Below are positions 1-6,666 of a stretch of DNA of 6,666 bases, piece by piece (position 1 is the first letter of the stretch; every line of letters begins with the position of its first letter). The notes under the pieces were generated by a model. The model made no database searches and was not told the origin of the DNA. It saw nothing but the letters and a program-made list of their open reading frames with translations. The stretch is from the NCBI GenBank assembly GCA_005789375.1, contig SXXZ01000137.1, positions 1 through 6,666 on the forward strand, read 5' to 3'. Both the position numbers and the translations under genes were made by a program. Source of the stretch: Verrucomicrobiales bacterium. Lineage in GTDB: Bacteria > Verrucomicrobiota > Verrucomicrobiae > Limisphaerales > UBA9464.

Positions 1-440
<440 letters not shown>

Positions 441-460
441 TCGTTTTGGATTAAGATCTG

Positions 461-491
461 ACAGGGCACCTGGAAACAGGTGCCCTGTTTT
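461..491 (+). terminator. Intrinsic terminator after rpoC
   Basis: A perfect 11-bp inverted repeat (ACAGGGCACCT at 461-471 and its complement at 478-488) encloses the 6-base loop GGAAAC. The 3' arm runs into TTTT, followed by GCTTT. The position, 20 bases after the rpoC stop, fits a Rho-independent terminator for the RNA polymerase operon. The T-run is short, but the stem is strong. Confidence 0.9.
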
Positions 492-700
492 GCTTTGTGT
501 GTGCCCAGTCAGGCGCACCTGTTGGTGGGCTAGGAATATTCGGCGAAGAAAGTCAGTCAACCGATCGACCTCAAGTCTCTGTTGCCTGATCAGGATTCTG
601 AACCTTGACGGTGAAACCGGTTGCTTCTCACCGGCCTGAATTCCAGTCTTCGGATTAGCGATCGGATTAAACCCAAGTCCTGCTGCTCCGGATTCCCCCC
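492..700. other. Intergenic region between rpoC terminator and DUF4912 gene
   Basis: About 209 bases with no supported gene. It should hold the promoter of the downstream carbohydrate pair, but no convincing -35/-10 pair was found. A TTGACG at 605-610 resembles a -35 box but lacks a good -10 at 16-18 bases. Small features are an inverted repeat CGGTGA/TCACCG (609-614 and 628-633) with the palindrome AACCGGTT (615-622) inside it, and an 8-base direct repeat TCGGATTA at 650-657 and 662-669. None can be assigned a role from sequence alone. Confidence 0.5.
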
Positions 701-2137
701 ATGAAGAAGGTATCCCGCTCTTCCCTGAGTCTTGGAGTTGTGCGTCCTCCAGAGCCAACTCCTGCTAGGCCAACTCCAATTCGACGTTTTAAGCCGAGAT
801 TCGGTCCCGATCCCATCCCGCAGCCCCTTCTAGGGCGTTTTGGCCTCGGAGTCTCGGCAAGGCTGATCCGTCGCCACAGATCGAGCCCAGTGGAGCGACG
901 CGTGGGAAAAGGTGCTTCGGCCCCGCTGAGATTTGTTTTTATCCGTCGTACGAAAACCGTACGGGGAAGAACCTCTCGCCGCTCCTCAGCCCAAGGGCCC
1001 CTGCCGATTCGGATTCAAAAAGCAGTGGGCAAGGGCAAGGTTTCGATGCAGGGGGCCAAGCCTGACCTCTTGTCATTGTTGGAGCCCAAGAGAGGGGCGT
1101 CGGCAATTCAGGGATTGCCCTGGGTCCAACATCTAATGGCAGTCCATTTGGACCCTGTGAACATTCCGCAAGGACTGCCCGAGATGCCTCCGATCCTGCT
1201 GGAGGGGGATCCCGGGACACTGAATTTACCCATCCTAGAATCGGGCCAGGGTTCCCATGAATTGGCAGGGGCTGCATCGGCGGTGTGGCTAACGGGCTGC
1301 GATCCGCGGACATTGCTTCTGGGTTGGGAGGAGCCAAGTCAGCCCTCGGTATCGACAGCTTCCCCAACGGAATGGCGGATTCGTTCGGTCACTGAACCGA
1401 ATTCCATACTCGCTGCAGGAGCCCTGCCTACGGACCGCCGATTTATTTTCCTTCAAGATCCGCCGCAGGCAACGGGCCATATCGCTGACATTGGGATGCG
1501 GTCCCCCCAGGGGCGCTGGGAATGCCTGGCCTCTTCCGGACCGGTCTCGCTGCCGCCGTCTTCGGTGGCTCCGGATGCGTCACCAGCCCCTGTTCCACTC
1601 CCAGCGGCCGCCGGCGTTCGGCCCGGGGTCGTTCGGCCCGGGGTTATGGCGAGTTATTTTCAGCATATTTTGGATCCTCAGTTTGGGCCTGTGGGGAGTT
1701 CGGAACTCGGACTGCCCGCCGTGTCTGATCGACTGGGGCAGGGCGGGGGCTCCAACCAAGCCCCATCCTCGGAGTGGACCGTGGCGATCCCGGAAATCTC
1801 CTCGTCGGCCTTGGGTTCGCCAGGCTTGGACTCCGGTTTGCCTTCAGAGGACTTTGAGTTTCGCGTTAATGCTGAGGTGGTTCTCTTTGGCAGCACACGA
1901 CCTGGGTCTCGTGTGACGATTTTTGGCCGCCCGGTTGATTTGCGTTCGGACGGATCCTTCACCTTCCGTTGTGCATTGCCGGACGGTCGATTTGAGGTGC
2001 CGATGCAGGCGGTGGGTCCGCAGGGGATGGATGTCCGGCAGGCTGTTCTCACTTTGGCCCGACAGACAGAGGTCCGCGGCGGGGTGGGCTCACATCCACC
2101 GATCTTTGGACTTCCACTTACGGATGCCATTCCGTGA
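701..2137 (+). CDS. DUF4912-family protein with long basic N-terminus, coupled to GH57 branching enzyme
   Basis: This 478-residue protein has three parts. Residues 1-195 are Pro- and Arg-rich, probably largely disordered, with no recognised domain. Residues about 196-290 resemble DUF4912: a first strand WLTGCDPRTLLLGWEE (196-211), then EWRIRSV, RRFIFL, an IGMRSPQGRW turn (264-273) and LASSGPVSLP (276-285). Residues about 384-455 form a predicted beta domain with the pattern AEVVLFGSTRPGS, FGRPVDLRSDGSF and ALPDG that often ends these proteins. No signal peptide is evident, so it is probably cytoplasmic. The biochemical function of DUF4912 is not known to me; its repeated association with GH57/DUF1957 enzymes suggests an accessory or glucan-binding role (inference). 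There is no clear ribosome site before the ATG at 701, and the frame opens only at 671. An internal ATG at 1046 (Met116) with AAGG upstream is an alternative start. The stop overlaps the next gene's GTG start. Confidence 0.82.
   Translation: MKKVSRSSLSLGVVRPPEPTPARPTPIRRFKPRFGPDPIPQPLLGRFGLGVSARLIRRHRSSPVERRVGKGASAPLRFVFIRRTKTVRGRTSRRSSAQGPLPIRIQKAVGKGKVSMQGAKPDLLSLLEPKRGASAIQGLPWVQHLMAVHLDPVNIPQGLPEMPPILLEGDPGTLNLPILESGQGSHELAGAASAVWLTGCDPRTLLLGWEEPSQPSVSTASPTEWRIRSVTEPNSILAAGALPTDRRFIFLQDPPQATGHIADIGMRSPQGRWECLASSGPVSLPPSSVAPDASPAPVPLPAAAGVRPGVVRPGVMASYFQHILDPQFGPVGSSELGLPAVSDRLGQGGGSNQAPSSEWTVAIPEISSSALGSPGLDSGLPSEDFEFRVNAEVVLFGSTRPGSRVTIFGRPVDLRSDGSFTFRCALPDGRFEVPMQAVGPQGMDVRQAVLTLARQTEVRGGVGSHPPIFGLPLTDAIP
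1615..1644 (+). repeat. Perfect 15-bp tandem duplication inside the DUF4912 gene
   Basis: The unit CGTTCGGCCCGGGGT occurs twice head to tail (1615-1629 and 1630-1644) without a mismatch. Being 15 bases long, it keeps the frame and duplicates the pentapeptide VRPGV (residues 306-310 and 311-315). It lies in the linker between the DUF4912-like part and the C-terminal beta domain. Identity at synonymous positions points to a recent slippage or duplication event. Confidence 0.92.
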
Positions 2138-3774
2138 GTGAACCACCGGTGATCGGGTCTCTCGCCCTCGTGCTGCACGCTCACCTTCCGTGGGTGCGAC
2201 ATGCCGATCAGGACCGGTTCTTGGAGGAGTACTGGCTGTTTGAGGCGGTGGCCGAGTGCTACCTGCCGCTCTTGAGACTCATCCGGGGTTGGGCCCGCGA
2301 TGATGTGGATTGGAAGTTCAGCCTCGGGATCACGCCGACCCTGGCTGCCATGTGGGCCGACCCGTTGCTGCGTTTCCGGAGTCAACGGTATTTGGCCGAG
2401 CGTCGTGATCTGGCGCGGATGGAATGCGAGCGCACGATCCTCATTCCCGAACTGCAGGCGGTGGCCCAGTTTCACCGCGCGTTTTACGACCAAGTTTGGG
2501 AAGAGTGGTTGGCTTGCGGAGGGGACCTGGTGGGAGCCTTTGCCGCCTGGGCGCAGACGGGAAGGCTGGAACTGCTGGCAGGCCCGGCCACGCACCCCAT
2601 CCTGCCGCTGCTGACCATTGAACTGGGGAGCCTTCGGGCTCAATTGCGTCTGGGACTGAGGGAACACGAGCGCCGATTCGGCCATTGTCCACAGGGGCTT
2701 TGGCTCCCGGAGTGCGCCTGGTCTCCCGCGTTGGAGCCACATTTGTTGGCGGTGGGAGTCCGCCACAGCATCGTAGAGACTCATGGACTCCTGAAGGGTT
2801 CGCCTCCGGCGCCCTCTGCGATTTTTCTGCCAGTTCGTAGCCCGGGGGGAATCACGGTTTTCGGGCGCGATCCTCTGAGTGCTCGACAGGTTTGGAGCCG
2901 CCAGGGCGGATATCCTGGGGACCCTCGATACCGGGAATTTCACCGTGATTTGGCCGATGAGGCGGAGTGGGAATCCGTATCGCGGTTTCTCCCGGCAGCT
3001 GGGGTCCGCTACCCCAGTGGACTCAAGTACCATCGAGTCACCGGCGGTGGCGTCGACAAGTTGCTCTACAATCGGTCCGAGGCGATGCAGGCCGTTGAAG
3101 AACAGGTGACTCATTTCTTGTCGCAGAGGCAGCACCAACTCCGACAAGCCCGGGCTGGACTAACTCGAACACCGGTTATCGTGGCCCCTTACGATGCCGA
3201 ACTCTTTGGCCACTGGTGGTTCGAGGGACCGGAATTTCTGGATGGTGTGATGCGTCAGGCTTCGCGCTTCGGTGTGAGTCCGCAGACTTTGTCAGGAGCT
3301 TCCGGCGACAGTCCTCAGGCATGGGTGTCGCAGCCTGCCGAATCGAGTTGGGGTGCTGGTGGGCACCTGGGGGTTTGGCTTCACCCATCGAACGCGGACC
3401 TTCAGCCACGACTGCGCTCAGCCGGTGTAAGGATGGTTTCGGTGGCTCGTACGGCCATTATCGCCGCTGAATCCGGTGATCCTCGGGGTGGGCGCCTCGA
3501 GGGATGGGCGCGGCAAGCGGGCAGGGAATTGCTACTAGCCCAAGCCAGTGACTGGCCTTTCCTAATCCGTATGGGTACCGCCGAAGGCTACGCGCGTCGC
3601 CGAGTCGAAGGTCATCTGCAGGCCTTCGAGGGCCTTGCCAAGGCCGTCCTCGGTGTCGAGGGAACGGCCGCTTTGGAGGGACAGGAAACTTCTCGGCCTG
3701 GGGACGGTTTTCCGGAGCCGGATCTCAACTGGTGGTGGTCGGCCGGGGAGGGTAATCTTTGCGTGCTTGGATGA
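2134..3774 (+). CDS. GH57 1,4-alpha-glucan branching enzyme (DUF1957 C-terminal domain)
   Basis: The product is a 546-residue glycoside hydrolase family 57 enzyme predicted to form alpha-1,6 branches in glycogen-like alpha-glucans (EC 2.4.1.18) in the cytoplasm. The GH57 signatures appear in order: LHAHLP (14-19), SLGITPTL (63-70), WLPECAW (190-196) with the expected nucleophile Glu193, and YDAELFGHWW (353-362) with the expected acid/base Asp354. A GYPGD segment (Tyr260) lies in the region that forms a substrate loop in characterised GH57 branching enzymes. The C-terminal helical DUF1957 region has ESSWGAGGHLGVWLHP from 403 and ELLLAQASDWPF. Its length matches GH57 branching enzymes (about 520-560 residues), so it appears intact. 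The GTG start at 2134 overlaps the TGA of the DUF4912 gene (GTGA), indicating translational coupling. The symbol glgB is usually kept for GH13 enzymes, so none is assigned. Other GH57 activities (amylase, 4-alpha-glucanotransferase) are less likely because DUF1957 is present. Confidence 0.94.
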   Translation: MSEPPVIGSLALVLHAHLPWVRHADQDRFLEEYWLFEAVAECYLPLLRLIRGWARDDVDWKFSLGITPTLAAMWADPLLRFRSQRYLAERRDLARMECERTILIPELQAVAQFHRAFYDQVWEEWLACGGDLVGAFAAWAQTGRLELLAGPATHPILPLLTIELGSLRAQLRLGLREHERRFGHCPQGLWLPECAWSPALEPHLLAVGVRHSIVETHGLLKGSPPAPSAIFLPVRSPGGITVFGRDPLSARQVWSRQGGYPGDPRYREFHRDLADEAEWESVSRFLPAAGVRYPSGLKYHRVTGGGVDKLLYNRSEAMQAVEEQVTHFLSQRQHQLRQARAGLTRTPVIVAPYDAELFGHWWFEGPEFLDGVMRQASRFGVSPQTLSGASGDSPQAWVSQPAESSWGAGGHLGVWLHPSNADLQPRLRSAGVRMVSVARTAIIAAESGDPRGGRLEGWARQAGRELLLAQASDWPFLIRMGTAEGYARRRVEGHLQAFEGLAKAVLGVEGTAALEGQETSRPGDGFPEPDLNWWWSAGEGNLCVLG

Positions 3775-4003
3775 CTTCTGCGGAGCCGTCTGGTCATCGG
3801 TGCCTCGCTGTTTTGCTCCGGTGATGAAGGATTCTAACGGAAAATGGTCGGTGCCCCCGATGGAAGCTGCTGCACGAATCTGAAGTTTTGACGCTTTCCC
3901 GGGCAACGGGTGCTCTATCCATAATTCGAGCGTTGACGATTCTTCTCTCGGATCGCTTCATCTCGCGCAGCCCCATATACTGTCGTTCAACAAACCTTTT
4001 TGC
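3775..4003. other. Intergenic region with possible pseudopilin promoter elements
   Basis: This is a 229-base gap with no convincing gene; a 19-codon frame at 3824-3883 has no supporting features. No clear terminator follows the branching enzyme gene: GATGAC/GTCATC (3770-3775 and 3793-3798) and CGGAGC/GCTCCG (3781-3786 and 3815-3820) form only 6-bp stems, with no T-tract. Two TTGACG hexamers (3888-3893 and 3933-3938) lie 45 bases apart, and a TATACT is present at 3976-3981. The promoter of the pseudopilin-lipoprotein unit is expected here. Confidence 0.5.
3976..3981 (+). promoter_or_regulatory. Possible -10 box for the pseudopilin gene
   Basis: TATACT differs from the sigma-70 -10 consensus at one base and lies 22 bases before the ATG at 4004, which would give a very short leader. 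No good -35 lies 16-18 bases upstream: the nearest TTGACG (3933-3938) is 37 bases away. This is a weak, stand-alone match. Confidence 0.22.
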
Positions 4004-4930
4004 ATGAATCCCTATCCTGCATCTCTGACTCGTCGTGAGCGCAACCAGCGCGACGGTTTCACCCTCATCGAATTGTTGGTGGTCATCGCCATCATCGCCA
4101 TTCTTGCCGGAATGTTGCTGCCGGCCTTGTCCAAGGCAAAAGACAAGGCCTTGTCGACCATCGACTTGAGTGGTTGCAAGCAGATCATGCTCAGCAGCCA
4201 TATGTTCGCGACCGACAACCAAGACGACCTGCCGGGTCCGACCTGGGGTCTCACCGGTTGCAAGACCGGTTGGGCCTATTCGGCCGTCAATGACGGGAGT
4301 GCCCCGTCCCAGACTCCGGGCCAGGCCGTGCCGGCAACGATTCCCGATGGCGCAGGCGACAATAAGGTGCCGCTGAGCGCTGGTTCCAAGTCCCTGGCGC
4401 AGCAGCCTTTCTTCATGATGGGGCAGTTGGGACGATTCCTCACCACCCCGAAGGTGCTCTTCTGCCCCAAAGATCTCACTGAAGTCGCTGGTTCTAAGAA
4501 GAACGAATGGGCTGGCCGCAGCGTCAAAATCACCAGCTACACCTTCAACGGCTGCATCATTGATTTGGGTGCGTTGCCCAACATGGCCGAAGGCAAGGCT
4601 CGCAAACAGTCGGCCTTCCGCCCTCTCGACATCCTGTTCTGGGAGACGGCCGAGGGTGATCCCTTCCTCTTCAATGACGCAGGTAACCAACCGACCGAAG
4701 GCATCTCGCAGCGCCACCGCGCTTCGGCCTACAAACGCGGCATCCTCAATCAAAATTGGGGTGGTCAGTCGTCCATTGGCCGCATGGATGGCAGCGCCAG
4801 CTTCATCCGGTTCAACGACTTCACCATCATGGGAGGCGGGACCCCTCAAGGCATGCCTGCAGGTCTGAAGGCTATGCCCCAGAGAGACGACAACAATCAC
4901 GTTTGGATTGGACCGGCCTACAAGAATTGA
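4004..4930 (+). CDS. Type II secretion/type IV pilus-like pseudopilin with prepilin N-terminal methylation motif
   Basis: The product has 308 residues. A 17-residue basic leader (residues 1-18 up to the cleavage Gly) precedes the prepilin peptidase site G18|F19, with the conserved Glu23 at mature position +5, then a hydrophobic helix (about 19-42, FTLIELLVVIAIIAILAG). This class III signal sends the protein to the inner membrane for cleavage by a PilD-type peptidase and assembly into a pseudopilus or pilus. The mature domain is about 265 residues, much longer than a major pseudopilin such as GspG. Near its end, His238 and an Asp262-Gly263 in MDGSASF resemble the H...DG feature of the large Verrucomicrobiota/Planctomycetota pseudopilins. 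Four cysteines (58, 86, 154, 184) could form disulfides. Such proteins often occur as lone genes in many copies, and no secretion machinery genes lie nearby, so the exact substrate or structure is unknown. It is followed 33 bases later by a lipoprotein gene, probably in the same transcript. No clear ribosome-binding site is seen. Confidence 0.93.
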   Translation: MNPYPASLTRRERNQRDGFTLIELLVVIAIIAILAGMLLPALSKAKDKALSTIDLSGCKQIMLSSHMFATDNQDDLPGPTWGLTGCKTGWAYSAVNDGSAPSQTPGQAVPATIPDGAGDNKVPLSAGSKSLAQQPFFMMGQLGRFLTTPKVLFCPKDLTEVAGSKKNEWAGRSVKITSYTFNGCIIDLGALPNMAEGKARKQSAFRPLDILFWETAEGDPFLFNDAGNQPTEGISQRHRASAYKRGILNQNWGGQSSIGRMDGSASFIRFNDFTIMGGGTPQGMPAGLKAMPQRDDNNHVWIGPAYKN

Positions 4931-4963
4931 TCGTCCAAGAGCCTTCGTTATCATTCGAATGCC

Positions 4964-5317
4964 ATGAAACAAGAATACTGCCTGCTATTGCTGTTGTCGT
5001 TGGGGTTGGTGACCGCCTGTTCAAAGAAGGATAAGGACGACTCAGCTTCCGCACCGGCTGCCGAGGCACCGGCTGCTACCGAGACCACTCCGGCTGTTGC
5101 CTCAGCGCCCGCCGAGGCGGCTCCGGCTCCCGAGGCTAAGCGCAACTGGGATGCTGTAGTGGCTGAAGTGGCCCGTATCCGCGCCATGCGCCCATTGCCC
5201 GACGACAAGCGGACCCGCATGCTGCAATTGCAGGATGAGTTGATGGCGGCCTCGAATTCCGATCCGACCGCCCGGGAAGCTTGGGCCAATTTATCGCGGA
5301 TTATCAACGGCCGCTGA
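4964..5317 (+). CDS. Small lipoprotein with Ala/Pro/Glu-rich linker, function unknown
   Basis: The product has 117 residues. Residues 1-18 form a lipoprotein signal peptide with a leucine-rich core (LLLLLSLGL) and a lipobox VTAC, giving Cys19 as the predicted lipidated residue. Lys21, Lys22 and Lys24 follow the Cys, and there is no Asp at +2, so outer-membrane sorting is possible if the usual rule applies. Residues about 27-58 are a low-complexity Ala/Pro/Glu/Thr linker. Residues 60-117 are predicted to form helices and contain Trp61 and Trp107; I recognise no family. It lies 33 bases after the pseudopilin stop and ends 28 bases before a strong terminator, so the two genes probably share a transcript. 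A role as a periplasmic tether or partner of the pseudopilin is inference only. The ATG at 4964 is favoured because the signal peptide starts there. Confidence 0.85.
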   Translation: MKQEYCLLLLLSLGLVTACSKKDKDDSASAPAAEAPAATETTPAVASAPAEAAPAPEAKRNWDAVVAEVARIRAMRPLPDDKRTRMLQLQDELMAASNSDPTAREAWANLSRIINGR

Positions 5318-5345
5318 GGTCTTGTTTTTGGTCTTCTTAGAAGTC

Positions 5346-5376
5346 GGGCGTCCGGAGAACCCGGGCGCCCTTTTTT
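5346..5376 (+). terminator. Intrinsic terminator after the lipoprotein gene
   Basis: A 10-bp stem (GGGCGTCCGG at 5346-5355 with CCGGGCGCCC at 5361-5370, including one G-U pair) encloses the loop AGAAC and is followed by six T (5371-5376), then GTTTG. It is a textbook Rho-independent terminator 28 bases after the lipoprotein stop. Its T-tract ends only 13 bases before the next start codon. Confidence 0.93.
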
Positions 5377-5389
5377 GTTTGTAAGCCCT

Positions 5390-6666
5390 ATGACCCGGAG
5401 GACGGTGATCTTGTTGGCAGTGTTGCTGTCGGTGGGGGCGCTCGCTGTTTGGCGACGCGGCCCTGCGTCCACAGCGATGGTTCGGCAGCAGGACGCCCAG
5501 GCCGAGGCGGCAGCGCGCAAGTTCATGTCCCTTCGTGAGGCAGAAGAGTTGGCCGATCGTGAAGTTTGGTCACCGACCCAGCCGGCGATCCGCCTCGAGC
5601 AAGAATTGGTCTTGGGGGTGGAGCGAGCGATGGGAGCCCGCAGTCTCGACGCCGGAGTGCTGCCCAATCTGGCTCAGCAGATTTCCGCACCGGCGGGTTA
5701 CTCTCTGCGTTGGATGCAGGTCCGATTGATGCGGGTCCGTCCCCATCCGCAGACCGAGGGAATCACGGCGGGATTTCTGGCCGACTTGGAGTCGGAGGTT
5801 GTCCTTGAAGCACCCACCGACCGGAAGTCCTCGCGAGTGATTTGGACCGCGCGATTCCGGGTAGAGTCGGATTGGTCCGACGGTGAGACACCTCGACTTC
5901 GCAATTACCGCCTCAGCCAGCCCCCGACGGTCCAGAGCGGTGCAACGGTTTTCGAGCCCTGGGCCGACCTCTTGATTCCGACCAATGGCGTTGGGCTTTT
6001 CACCGACCCACTGCTGAAGGAGACCACGGAGCGGGGAGTTCAATTGCATTTGGCAGGTGCGGGGGTGACGGCCGTCCGGGTTGGGGAAGGGTGGCGCTGG
6101 GAGACGGCGGACATGGGGCCGCCTGCCCAAGTAAAAGCCATCGTTCTGGCCGATTTGGACGGAGACGGAACCAGTGAGGTGGTGGTCGCCAATGCCTCCG
6201 GAATTCAAATTCGGGTCCGTGATGGGTGGCGTCAGGCCTGGGCAGCCCCGGCCAAGCTCAGGCATCCGCAGTCCATCACCGCTGGTGACATCGATGGCGA
6301 CGGGGACCTCGATTTGTGGGTCACCCAATACCGGTTGCCGTTCGTCAACGGCCAGTTCCCCACACCGTACTACGATGCCAACGATGGATTCCCTTCCTAC
6401 TTGTTGCGCAATGACGGAACCCAGTGGTTGGACATCACCGAGGCCTCTGGTTTGGCTCCAAAGCGTCATCGGCGCACCTACAGTGCCTCGTGGTTGGACT
6501 TCGATAGCGATGGCGACTTGGACCTCGTCAACGTGAGCGACTTCGCGGGACTAGATCTCTATCGCAACGACGGGCGGGGTCATTTCACCGACCTGACTCC
6601 CGAACTTGGCCTGGCGCGGCATGCCTTCGGAATGGCCCATGTAGTCTGGGACGCCAATCACGACGC
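5390..6666 (+). CDS. Exported FG-GAP/VCBS repeat protein (3' partial)
   Basis: The reading frame is open from the ATG at 5390 to the right edge (425 full codons, no stop). Residues 1-23 form an N-terminal export signal: Arg3 and Arg4, a hydrophobic core VILLAVLLSVGALAV, and an Ala-Leu-Ala (17-19) that could be a signal peptidase I site; it might instead stay as an anchor. Residues about 30-215 match no family I recognise. From about 240 on there are FG-GAP/VCBS repeats with calcium-loop type sequences: DLDGDG (255-260), DIDGDGDLD (300-308), DFDSDGDLD (370-378) and the start of a fourth, DANHD (421-425). Such repeats build beta-propellers on secreted or surface proteins, and in this phylum they often precede an ASPIC/UnbV domain; that part would lie beyond the window. 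No ribosome site precedes the ATG, and a terminator ends 13 bases upstream. Start choice: this ATG keeps the Arg residues of the signal; later GTG/TTG codons would lose them. Confidence 0.9.
   Translation, partial: MTRRTVILLAVLLSVGALAVWRRGPASTAMVRQQDAQAEAAARKFMSLREAEELADREVWSPTQPAIRLEQELVLGVERAMGARSLDAGVLPNLAQQISAPAGYSLRWMQVRLMRVRPHPQTEGITAGFLADLESEVVLEAPTDRKSSRVIWTARFRVESDWSDGETPRLRNYRLSQPPTVQSGATVFEPWADLLIPTNGVGLFTDPLLKETTERGVQLHLAGAGVTAVRVGEGWRWETADMGPPAQVKAIVLADLDGDGTSEVVVANASGIQIRVRDGWRQAWAAPAKLRHPQSITAGDIDGDGDLDLWVTQYRLPFVNGQFPTPYYDANDGFPSYLLRNDGTQWLDITEASGLAPKRHRRTYSASWLDFDSDGDLDLVNVSDFAGLDLYRNDGRGHFTDLTPELGLARHAFGMAHVVWDANHD

Noticed and set aside
939..1367. 142-codon open frame on the - strand opposite the DUF4912 N-terminus
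   Set aside because: I considered it because the + strand N-terminus is unusual, but its translation shows no domain or signal, and no promoter or ribosome site supports it.
1678..3147. 489-codon open frame on the - strand across the DUF4912/GH57 genes
   Set aside because: It lies opposite two well-supported genes, its translation shows no recognisable domain, and long antisense frames are common in GC-rich coding DNA.
3770..3820. Possible terminator after the branching enzyme gene
   Set aside because: Only 6-bp stems with large loops are present, and neither is followed by a T-tract in the right place.
3824..3883. 19-codon frame ATG...TGA in the gap before the pseudopilin
   Set aside because: It is too short, with no ribosome-binding site and no recognisable leader-peptide pattern.
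3794..4972. 392-codon open frame on the - strand opposite the pseudopilin gene
   Set aside because: The + strand here encodes an unmistakable pseudopilin; the antisense product has no recognisable motif.
4951..5667. 238-codon open frame on the - strand across the lipoprotein gene, terminator and FG-GAP start
   Set aside because: It crosses a strong + strand terminator, lies opposite a clear signal peptide and lipobox, and its Ala/Ser-rich stretch mirrors the Ala/Pro linker on the other strand.
5570..6469. 299-codon open frame on the - strand opposite the FG-GAP gene
   Set aside because: The + strand shows repeated DxDGDG loops, and the antisense frame has no domain features.

Overview
The window looks like chromosomal DNA of a GC-rich bacterium. 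The best guess is a Verrucomicrobiota member, possibly of the Pedosphaera/Limisphaera kind. That guess rests on three things: a DUF4912 gene coupled to a GH57 branching enzyme, a large pseudopilin with the GFTLIELLVVIAIIAILAGMLLPAL signature seen in Verrucomicrobiota and Planctomycetota, and a secreted FG-GAP/VCBS protein. No marker gene allows firm placement. All six genes lie on the + strand, and both edge genes are cut by the window.

Layout: (1) 1-440 is the 3' end of rpoC (RNA polymerase beta'), followed by a strong intrinsic terminator at 461-491. (2) 701-3774 is a two-gene unit: a DUF4912-family protein with a long basic, proline-rich N-terminus, then a GH57/DUF1957 1,4-alpha-glucan branching enzyme whose GTG start overlaps the previous stop by four bases. 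This is a glycogen or alpha-glucan metabolism module. (3) 4004-5317 is a type II pseudopilin-like protein followed after 33 bases by a small lipoprotein, closed by a second strong terminator at 5346-5376. (4) From 5390 to beyond the right edge is an exported FG-GAP/VCBS repeat protein with calcium-binding-type aspartate loops.

The carbohydrate pair probably works together in the cytoplasm, since translational coupling would fix their ratio. The pseudopilin, the lipoprotein and the FG-GAP protein are all envelope or exported proteins, but the sequence does not show a direct link between them. No gap between genes exceeds 300 bases. No tRNA, rRNA, CRISPR array, insertion sequence or phage gene was seen. 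I found no clearly new biological system. The most notable points are the unusual DUF4912 N-terminus with a recent-looking 15-bp duplication, and the FG-GAP gene that starts 13 bases after a terminator.
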